A stretch of DNA of 64,000 nt from IMG/VR virus record IMGVR_UViG_3300033145_002224, positions 1 to 64,000 of that record; one strand, written 5' to 3'. The notes under the pieces are model-generated. The model ran no database searches. It saw nothing but the letters and a program-made list of their open reading frames with translations, and had not been told where the DNA came from. The number at the start of each line of letters is the position of its first letter. Position 1 is the first letter of the stretch. Made by a program: the position numbers and the translations under genes. Below are positions 57,889 through 64,000 of this stretch, piece after piece. The stretch comes from a virus.

Positions 57889-58734
57889 TTAAATCGATAA
57901 ATGATAATCATGCTCATCTCTAAAGAATTTAACCTTTGGAGAACCAACCTTACCCATTTGGTACCCTTTCATTTGGGCGTAGGACATATCATATCCCAAA
58001 TAATGACCAGTTACGATTACTAATTTCTTATGATAACTAATTATTTTATTCTTATAATCCACCATTTGCTCCTCAATAGTATCTGAAATCATGTCGTGTG
58101 TGTGTCCAGTAGCGAATACATCACACCTAAATGAACGTGATGCATCTATAGCGGCTTTCAATTTAGTGTGAGAAAATCTAGAACCAGTACTTCCATGAAT
58201 AGCATAAACTGTATAATTCTGCTTTCCAACCTTAAACCAACTCCATCTAGCAGAAAATAGATATGGCACATCTAAAAATCCACAAATTATTTTAGTTACA
58301 TTAATAGATGTAGCATTAGAGATCCTGTCTTCATGATTACCCTTAAGTAACCCAAGTAATAAACCAGCCTTTGCGACTGGTGCTAATAGACTTATAACTT
58401 CCTCCATTTGAGAATGTGGATTAAGTTTCTGTTGATAAACAGAGTCGCCTATAGAAGATGTCGTACCGCACTCCATCAAATCACCCATTCCAAGCACATA
58501 TATACCCTTTTCTACACAATATTCTAGGTTAGCCTTAGCTTTATCCAATAATGTAGTAGGATAACCAAGGTGTAAATCTCCAAAAAACAATACTTCAGCA
58601 TAATCTTTGCCTGGTCGGCACTTTAATGTGTGTTTATTAATAGATACTGGCCTACCTGGTCTTAAACTTTTAACAACCACCTCCATTTGGTCTAAACCAG
58701 TTTGTTCTCGTTGAAAAATGCTTTGTTTTTTCAT
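57889..58734 (-). CDS. Metallophosphoesterase
   Basis: 281 residues with FFGDLHLGYP, MGDLMECG, KGNHEDR, YAIHGSTG and FATGHTHDM, the complete calcineurin-like metal site. It is a different subfamily from 6791-7294. Its position at the head of the virion block, behind a promoter and terminator, is odd for an early-type enzyme. The substrate is unknown. Confidence 0.8.
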   Translation of the reverse strand: MKKQSIFQREQTGLDQMEVVVKSLRPGRPVSINKHTLKCRPGKDYAEVLFFGDLHLGYPTTLLDKAKANLEYCVEKGIYVLGMGDLMECGTTSSIGDSVYQQKLNPHSQMEEVISLLAPVAKAGLLLGLLKGNHEDRISNATSINVTKIICGFLDVPYLFSARWSWFKVGKQNYTVYAIHGSTGSRFSHTKLKAAIDASRSFRCDVFATGHTHDMISDTIEEQMVDYKNKIISYHKKLVIVTGHYLGYDMSYAQMKGYQMGKVGSPKVKFFRDEHDYHLSI

Positions 58735-58773
58735 TTTATTGTTATTTTAATAATAATTTTGTTTAAATATTAT

Positions 58774-58817
58774 AAAAAAAGACAAATTAACGCGTAAACA
58801 CGCACATAATTCGTCTT
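58774..58817 (-). terminator. Strong terminator or attenuator upstream of the phosphoesterase gene
   Basis: Read leftward, an 11-bp near-perfect stem AAGACGAATTA/TAATTTGTCTT, one G-T pair, encloses GTGTTTACGC and is followed by seven T residues. It lies downstream of the -10 at 58840 and upstream of the gene at 57889-58734, so transcripts from that promoter would be ~60 bases unless antiterminated. Confidence 0.8.
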
Positions 58818-58839
58818 CATATACATTTCATTTATTAAT

Positions 58840-58869
58840 ATTATACCATAAGTACCCCTATTCTTTGCT
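58840..58869 (-). promoter_or_regulatory. ACTTATG-spacer class promoter
   Basis: Read leftward: AATAGGGGTACTTATGG then TATAAT (58840-58845). The -35 position holds AGCAAA, a poor match. The spacer end is shared with 3019, 16168 and 49187. It faces the terminator at 58774-58817. Confidence 0.6.
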
Positions 58870-58877
58870 AAAATTGC

Positions 58878-59279
58878 TTACTTTTGTCCCTTTAAACGTT
58901 TTCTTAGTAATTTTAATGATACCCCCCTTTCATATGGTAAATAAATCACTGGTAATCCATATAAAAAATCTTTTTTAAATTTAATCTTTCTATTATCACC
59001 TATAAAAATAACATCTGGATTATATCTTTTTATAGACTCTATTTTATCAAAATCATTTGACTGCATATCTACATCATCAACATATTTATTAGCCATAACT
59101 ATTTTAAATCTCTGATAAAATGGGACTATTGGTAAATATCCATTCTTTTCTTCTATATATTCATCGGTAGAAACGCATACAACTAATCTACTACATAAAC
59201 TATTAGCCATTCTGAGTGACATTAGATGACCATATCCAAAAAGGTCAAAGCTTCCATAGAGCATTCCTATTTTATACAT
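58878..59279 (-). CDS. Cytidylyltransferase-like nucleotidyltransferase
   Basis: 133 residues with GSFDLFGYGHL at the start, the H-x-GH-type nucleotide-binding motif, here GYGH, and later DVIFIGDNRK and VIYLPYERGVS, as in TagD/RfaE-type enzymes. It would transfer CMP or AMP to a phosphorylated substrate such as glycerol-3-phosphate or a sugar phosphate. It forms the end of a surface-glycan block. Confidence 0.7.
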   Translation of the reverse strand: MYKIGMLYGSFDLFGYGHLMSLRMANSLCSRLVVCVSTDEYIEEKNGYLPIVPFYQRFKIVMANKYVDDVDMQSNDFDKIESIKRYNPDVIFIGDNRKIKFKKDFLYGLPVIYLPYERGVSLKLLRKRLKGQK

Positions 59280-59934
59280 GATTTTTATGATTATTAATTG
59301 GTATTGTTAGAGCTTCTTCCACCGACCAATTCCATCTATTTATACGTTCACGAAGTGTAGATTTGTTTATACCTGTTTTTTCTGCCCATTGTTTCATACT
59401 TAAAGCCTGTTTATTAAAAATAAGTATATGATTATTTCTTCTGTTATTAGCTTGTTTTTTATATGTAGACCATTCACAGTTTTCTAAATAATAATTTTTA
59501 TCATTATTTATTCTATCTATAGTCGTTTGTTTTTCTCCATATTTATTTATATGTTTTAGATAGTTTTTATACATATCATCTCTAAAATTCTCAAATTTTA
59601 ACCACCTATCACAAACAATAATTCCTCGTCCACCATAGTTTTTGTATGCTTCATGTTTTTTATTAAAGCATCTAGTCTTCATATTTCTCCAAACTCTATA
59701 AAAACGAGTTTTATACATTCCATGTTTTTTCCCATTAATATTATTACTTCTTATACATCCACAACTTTTAGTATTCCCATGTACCACATGTCCCTTACGA
59801 ATTATTCTTTCTTTTCCACAATCACATTTAAAAAGCCAAAGATGATGACCATCGTTCCCAGTATTACTGAATCTAACTGCGGTTAATTTATTATATTTTT
59901 TTCCTGTAATATCTATGTTTTTATATTTATTCAT
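59272..59934 (-). CDS. Phage homing-endonuclease-like protein
   Basis: From ATG 59934 (AAAGGA upstream) the product is 220 residues, with FKCDCGKERI, SCGCIRS, GIIVCDRWLKFENFRDDMY and a C-terminal HTH (INKSTLRERINRW). It is a clear paralogue of 30300-30950. Its end overlaps the cytidylyltransferase start by 8 bases. It interrupts a glycan gene block, as mobile endonucleases do. Confidence 0.7.
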   Translation of the reverse strand: MNKYKNIDITGKKYNKLTAVRFSNTGNDGHHLWLFKCDCGKERIIRKGHVVHGNTKSCGCIRSNNINGKKHGMYKTRFYRVWRNMKTRCFNKKHEAYKNYGGRGIIVCDRWLKFENFRDDMYKNYLKHINKYGEKQTTIDRINNDKNYYLENCEWSTYKKQANNRRNNHILIFNKQALSMKQWAEKTGINKSTLRERINRWNWSVEEALTIPINNHKNHV

Positions 59935-60559
59935 ATTTCCTTTGTTTAAATAATTTTTTACACACACTAGCTAGTTTCTTCTCGTCAATCTTGTGATTAA
60001 CATACCGACCAAGCTCTTTTAATGGTTCATCTCCAATATAATCATCTGGATACATTACTGAAACATGTGGAATGTTATATTTATTAACCAAATAATATAT
60101 ATTACCAATTCTTGCCATGAAGTCTGCATAAATATTAACCAGTGGCTCTGTCGGTGCTCCACCATAGGCTCTATCAGCTCTTTTTGCACTATTTGCTGAG
60201 TCCCAAACATCTCGTAAACAAATAATAACTAAGTCAATTGGAAAATCTATTTTTATCCATGCCTCTAATGTTTTAGAAAGTCGTGGATCTTTAACAAAAT
60301 CAATCCTGTCCGGCTGTAAATTTATTTCATCCCTTATTTCTTTCGCCCTACTGAGCATAAAATCCATTGATAGCCAACGATTCAATTTATAACAACGCGG
60401 TCCGATATGTCTGTTAAGTTTTGAGAATTCAGCATCCTCAAGTCCAGCTCTAGACGTACCATACCATCTTACCTTCTCACCAAACTTCCCACCACATTCC
60501 CTTAATATTCGTGCTAGAATTGATGTTCCACTCCTCCCACTTCCAGTTATAAAAATCAT
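59927..60559 (-). CDS. Sulfotransferase-like protein
   Basis: 210 residues. Residues 5-18 GSGRSGTSILARIL form a PAPS 5'-phosphosulfate loop, and the DFVKDPRLSKTLE and LRDVWDSANSAK segments resemble the 3'-phosphate binding region of sulfotransferases. The enzyme moves sulfate from PAPS to a hydroxyl, probably on a glycan here. It has a 4-base ATGA overlap with the methyltransferase at 60556. Confidence 0.72.
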   Translation of the reverse strand: MIFITGSGRSGTSILARILRECGGKFGEKVRWYGTSRAGLEDAEFSKLNRHIGPRCYKLNRWLSMDFMLSRAKEIRDEINLQPDRIDFVKDPRLSKTLEAWIKIDFPIDLVIICLRDVWDSANSAKRADRAYGGAPTEPLVNIYADFMARIGNIYYLVNKYNIPHVSVMYPDDYIGDEPLKELGRYVNHKIDEKKLASVCKKLFKQRKYE

Positions 60560-61080
60560 ACTTGTAAAATCCCTAATCCAGCCATACCATAATTAAGGGA
60601 TATTTTATTAAGGCCCTCAAACTCAGGTGAATTCCAAAGATCTTTAACTCCATGTTTCTCAATGTTAATATCATGAAAAATAATAAAACCACCTTTCTCA
60701 ACTAAAGAAGCATATAGTTCATAATCCCTTTTTACACCCTCATAAGAATGGTCACCATCAATTAATAAAAAACTATATTTTTTATCATCTACAAACGATA
60801 GTGTCTCAATTTTACTAGAGTTGGCAACAACATTATTCCAATATGGTTTTAAGTCATCAGATAAAATATTTGTAAGTCGTGATTTTATATCAATAGACGT
60901 TAAAAGACCATGCTTATTTTCGTGCATGGCAGATAGTATAACGCGTGTGCTTTGCCCTTTCATGACACCAATCTCTAAGACATAATCAGGTCTCATTTCA
61001 AGCGTCATTTCATAAAGTAAAAGAGTATATGGTCGCATTGCTCTTCTCATTTTTTTCATCTCTAAAATTGTGTTGTTCAT
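60556..61080 (-). CDS. SAM-dependent methyltransferase (class I, Methyltransf_24-like)
   Basis: 174 residues: YVLEIGVMKGQSTRVIL is the SAM-binding motif I, LLTSIDIKSR the acidic ribose-binding strand, SFLLIDGDHSYEG the family-typical aspartate loop, and GGFIIFHDI the catalytic-site strand. It resembles the small methyltransferases found next to sugar-modifying genes. The partial gene at 63666 is similar. Substrate unknown. Confidence 0.78.
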   Translation of the reverse strand: MNNTILEMKKMRRAMRPYTLLLYEMTLEMRPDYVLEIGVMKGQSTRVILSAMHENKHGLLTSIDIKSRLTNILSDDLKPYWNNVVANSSKIETLSFVDDKKYSFLLIDGDHSYEGVKRDYELYASLVEKGGFIIFHDINIEKHGVKDLWNSPEFEGLNKISLNYGMAGLGILQV

Positions 61081-61922
61081 AGTTTTAAATTATTTTCTTT
61101 TAAATATTGTTTAATTGTTAGGTCGTGTGGACTGGAAAATATTTCACCGTATTCCTCCGGTGTATATCTATTAGCCTCTTTTTCTAAGTGCCATAATTTA
61201 GTATTAAGATAATTGTCCCAGTTTTCTGCTATCTTCCATTTCCAATGATCTAATCTCCATTGTCGTTTCTCCTGTGTTAGCATTGCAAGGTGAACATTAA
61301 GACGCATTACTCTTATCTTCTGTTTTTTTTCAATTGGATATATGTGACATAATCCCTTATATGGTGTAAATGTTTGTTGTAAATCTGGCTTAAAAATACG
61401 TAGGTGGGTGTGCATGCATTCTTGACGAACAGTAAACATATCACCAAAAACATCAACTGGTTTCATGATTACAGCCTTTTTATCGTCCTGACCGGCTAAT
61501 TGTTTTAATATAACTTCTACATGATCTGAGAACAGTTCATCAGAATCCGGGGCCATTACAATATCTATCTTCTCACCTCCTTTAATCAACCCAAGAATAT
61601 GTTGTAACATAACCTCTCTAATTTCACCTTGTATAGTGTTGAAACGCTTAAAAAGCCCCCTTACTCGCGTTTCATGGGCATCTTTAGTCCATTTACCGCC
61701 TAAACTGTTTCGTACGTTAGAGTCAAATATTTCAACTCTTTTACTGTATTGTTTTTTATAGTTTTCAACTATCCTTCTTGTTTTTCTGTCCTCATTATCC
61801 AACATTATAATTATCCTATCTGTCCACTTTAATAATGCTGGAATTGTATGATGTAGAATATCACCACACCTCGAAACCATCATTGCTCCAACTATATTTT
61901 TTTTCTCTAAAAAGTTTCTCAT
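61077..61922 (-). CDS. Glycosyltransferase family 2-like protein
   Basis: 281 residues. VGAMMVSRCGDILHHTIPAL, TDRIIIMLDNEDRKT and DIVMAPDSDELF match a GT2 fold with a DxD-like acidic motif. The C-terminal half is rich in Trp and basic residues (RQWRLDHWKWKIAENWDNY). It probably transfers a sugar to the same glycan treated by its neighbours. ATGA coupling on both sides. Confidence 0.7.
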   Translation of the reverse strand: MRNFLEKKNIVGAMMVSRCGDILHHTIPALLKWTDRIIIMLDNEDRKTRRIVENYKKQYSKRVEIFDSNVRNSLGGKWTKDAHETRVRGLFKRFNTIQGEIREVMLQHILGLIKGGEKIDIVMAPDSDELFSDHVEVILKQLAGQDDKKAVIMKPVDVFGDMFTVRQECMHTHLRIFKPDLQQTFTPYKGLCHIYPIEKKQKIRVMRLNVHLAMLTQEKRQWRLDHWKWKIAENWDNYLNTKLWHLEKEANRYTPEEYGEIFSSPHDLTIKQYLKENNLKL

Positions 61923-63031
61923 AAATTAAAAATCTTAGTCATTCTATCCTCATCACTTAGCCCCCTCTCATAAGGTAAAGATGGATTAGATAAAACTTTT
62001 TTTGGGTCTTCATTCGAAAATAGAACCCATCCAAAATCAATTAGATATATTTTATTTGATAATTCCATTATATTAGCGTGTTTAATGTCTCTGTGTTCTA
62101 TACCATTTTCTTCTAATTCTTTTAAAATTTCCCTTGCATCATCCTTATATAGTGAGTGATCTATCCTTCTGTGTCTTCCAACATAATCCATTATTAAATA
62201 ATTATCACCTACTTCTAATATATTTGGATAATGATCATATTCTTTAAGCATTTTATATGCCCTTAATTCCCGGTCCTTAACCCAGTTATATTTAGGACGA
62301 TATATTTTTTTAATATACTTTCTGTTTATTCTTTCTACTATAGATGTTGTCGCTCGTTTAGTACCATCAATAATCAACCATGGACGAACACAAACAAAAA
62401 CTCTTCTACCACCAAGCCAACCACTGTTAGAGCCATAATCAGCTATGATATCAAAAATGGTGCATTCTTCTACCCAATGCTTAATATCTTCTTGTGTAGC
62501 TCCAACTATTCTGGCCATACCATCGTTAGCCGCACTTTCAAAAATCAACATATCACATTTTTTAGACACCTCAAAGAGTAAGTCTTTCGCGTATTTCATA
62601 CCATGCTGTTTTACTATCCACATCCATTGGGATAACCACACAATAACATCTACCTTCTCTAGGGATTTAACCCACTCTATGGTTATTTCTCCATTAATAA
62701 ATTCTACATTATCTAATTTAAGGTGCTTGGCAGCCGCCCTGGCTACATCTATACTCTGATTATCATAATCGATACCAATAACCTTAGTAGCCTTACGCTG
62801 TGCTAATCCAAGAGAAATTCCACCAACACTACAACCTATATCAAGGATCGTTTTATTTTTTGGCTTAATAATTCTTGCAATTTGTTTCATTCGTGCCAAC
62901 GTATTACCTCTATGACGTTGATGGTGATCTAGGCCAGGAAACGGTAAATCATGATATAGTTTACCATCAGCAGTAGAGCTACCCGCAAAACTACGTCCTT
63001 TTATATTTTGTACTTCTTTTTCTAAACTCAT
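61919..63031 (-). CDS. WbdD-like fused methyltransferase and kinase
   Basis: 370 residues with two domains. Residues 55-190 form a class I methyltransferase (ILDIGCSVGG, VIGIDYDN). Residues 235-345 form a protein-kinase-like fold: Lys241 in KKIYRP, Glu255, H313-R-D315, Asn320 and D332-F-G. In E. coli O9a/O8, WbdD has this very layout and caps O-polysaccharide by phosphorylation and methylation, fixing chain length. A phage copy could stop or alter host O-antigen growth, perhaps excluding other phages. Start/stop overlaps on both sides. Confidence 0.78.
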   Translation of the reverse strand: MSLEKEVQNIKGRSFAGSSTADGKLYHDLPFPGLDHHQRHRGNTLARMKQIARIIKPKNKTILDIGCSVGGISLGLAQRKATKVIGIDYDNQSIDVARAAAKHLKLDNVEFINGEITIEWVKSLEKVDVIVWLSQWMWIVKQHGMKYAKDLLFEVSKKCDMLIFESAANDGMARIVGATQEDIKHWVEECTIFDIIADYGSNSGWLGGRRVFVCVRPWLIIDGTKRATTSIVERINRKYIKKIYRPKYNWVKDRELRAYKMLKEYDHYPNILEVGDNYLIMDYVGRHRRIDHSLYKDDAREILKELEENGIEHRDIKHANIMELSNKIYLIDFGWVLFSNEDPKKVLSNPSLPYERGLSDEDRMTKIFNL

Positions 63032-63669
63032 TTATTTCTACTGTAAAATATCCACGTAGGGATATGTTTTATATATATTTTATCTTCGCCCTCACCTTTA
63101 GCTATTTTTTCTAAAAGTTCAATATCAAATTTATATCGCCGCTCCGGCCTGGCATTAAAATAACCATATTTATCAAAAAGTTCTTTTTTATATAAGAACC
63201 CTCCTAAATCACATTTTTGATGTTCTATCTTACATGTCTGAATTTTCTTATAATTTGGGTCTTTTGTACTCCTTATTTCAAAATCGGTTCCTAGTAAGGT
63301 GGCACTAGGAACTTTTTTATGCATGTCGACTAGTGTTTCTAAATGATTTGGATACCAAATATTATCTTCGTCATGCAAAATTATCCAATGCTCATCCCAA
63401 TTTTGCCTTCTACTCTGATGATGATAAACGAAAGAAGCCATTATCCCTATATTCCTAGCATAACAACCCGACCAATATGTTCTAATACCTAGGTCTATCC
63501 AGTGGCGTTTTTTACCATCACAATACTTCTTAAATTCTTTTCTAACCCCTGGGTTATTATCATTTATTAATATATGTTCCCACTCTGTAAATGTTTGAGC
63601 ATCAACAGATTTGATTAACTTCTTTAGATTTTTAACCTGCCAACAAGCAGATATTATTGTTATTTTCAT
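63028..63669 (-). CDS. Glycosyltransferase family 2
   Basis: 213 residues. ITIISACWQVKNLKKLIKSV and TFTEWEHILINDNN open a GT-A fold, ILHDEDNIWYP gives the acidic metal-binding motif, and GGFLYKKELFDKYGYF follows. ATGA coupling with the WbdD-like gene. Likely sugar transfer within the same pathway. Confidence 0.75.
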   Translation of the reverse strand: MKITIISACWQVKNLKKLIKSVDAQTFTEWEHILINDNNPGVRKEFKKYCDGKKRHWIDLGIRTYWSGCYARNIGIMASFVYHHQSRRQNWDEHWIILHDEDNIWYPNHLETLVDMHKKVPSATLLGTDFEIRSTKDPNYKKIQTCKIEHQKCDLGGFLYKKELFDKYGYFNARPERRYKFDIELLEKIAKGEGEDKIYIKHIPTWIFYSRNK

Positions 63670-64000
63670 GTTTTTTTAACTAAGCCCATTCCGTCTCCCC
63701 AATCTAAGTTTACTTTGGGATAATTAATCTCAGTCCAAAATTGCCTTACACCTTCCCAGTGAACAGTATCATGCATAAATATATATCCACCAGTTTTAAC
63801 AAATTTTTCATAGTTATAAAAATCAGCTTTAGCCATATCATAACTATGATTGCCATCAACTATTAATATATCTATTTGTTTATTCCAGGTTTTATGAAAA
63901 TCGATAGAATTAACACAATGAAAGACCCATCTATTCTTGTATTGCTCAGGCACCCTAGCACGATTACTACAATCTTTTATATCACAACTATGTAAAATAC
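63666..64000 (-). CDS. SAM-dependent methyltransferase, 5' end outside the window
   Basis: The frame is open to the right edge, so the gene continues beyond the window. Visible residues include LHSCDIKDCSNRARVPEQYK, then DILIVDGNHSYDMAKADFYN and TGGYIFMHDTVHW, the aspartate loop and catalytic strand of the same methyltransferase family as 60556-61080. GTG at 63953 is not needed as a start because the upstream codons are family-like. Confidence 0.75.
   Translation of the reverse strand, partial: ILHSCDIKDCSNRARVPEQYKNRWVFHCVNSIDFHKTWNKQIDILIVDGNHSYDMAKADFYNYEKFVKTGGYIFMHDTVHWEGVRQFWTEINYPKVNLDWGDGMGLVKKT

Overview
The window reads as part of one AT-rich tailed-phage genome (or phage-like prophage) using the standard genetic code: TAA, TAG and TGA all end genes, and many neighbouring genes share ATGA start/stop overlaps. 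It carries replication, recombination and virion genes and no ribosomal or central-metabolism operons. The host cannot be named from sequence. Most genes lack a strong Shine-Dalgarno and start after A/T-rich leaders. Promoters are sigma70-like (TTGACA/TATAAT). Adaptor, nozzle-like and fibre-like genes followed by very large proteins suggest a podovirus-like virion, but terminase, portal and capsid genes lie outside the window.

Layout. (1) 1-2042: the end of a rightward block of unusual A/C-rich genes, closed by a terminator. (2) 2126-16197: leftward early/middle genes. These comprise replication initiator, DnaB-like helicase and CHC2 zinc-finger protein; then an operon of RecA, a ThiS-like ubiquitin-like protein, an E2-like protein, a JAB/JAMM protease and a ThiF/E1-like enzyme; then phosphoesterase, microproteins, tRNA-Phe, RlpA-like protein, SemiSWEET-like transporter and CHAP hydrolase. 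(3) 16228-34106: rightward early genes. These comprise Fic, HAD phosphatases, an MT-A70 methyltransferase with a disrupted start, glycosyltransferase, an intein-bearing SNF2 helicase, HD hydrolase, OB-like protein, ParB, SbcD/SbcC-like pair, RuvC-like resolvase and homing endonucleases. (4) 34011-58734: leftward virion genes with three Ser/Thr microsatellite proteins, plus an EamA transporter and a possible lipoate-ligase relative. (5) 58840-64000: a leftward glycan/small-molecule modification block with cytidylyltransferase, sulfotransferase, methyltransferases, glycosyltransferases and a WbdD-like methyltransferase-kinase fusion.

The most striking system is the four-part ubiquitin-like cassette (7589-10863: Ubl, E2-like, JAB, E1-like). 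It sits in one transcription unit behind recA (promoter at 12477-12505, terminator at 7563-7585), which suggests a phage protein-conjugation pathway linked to recombination or replication. A second layer is regulatory. Five promoters share one architecture, four of them with a palindrome CACTTG(A/T)CAAGTG on the -35 and an overlapping DnaA-box-like TTATCCAC. A second promoter class shares a GG-x-ACTTATG spacer next to TATAAT/TATACT. Six intergenic segments are each closed by a perfect 6-11 bp terminal stem and look like compact multi-helix RNAs. Several genes were found only by reading intergenic DNA, including a 45-residue NrdD-like protein, a 57-residue Cys-motif protein and several coupled membrane microproteins.
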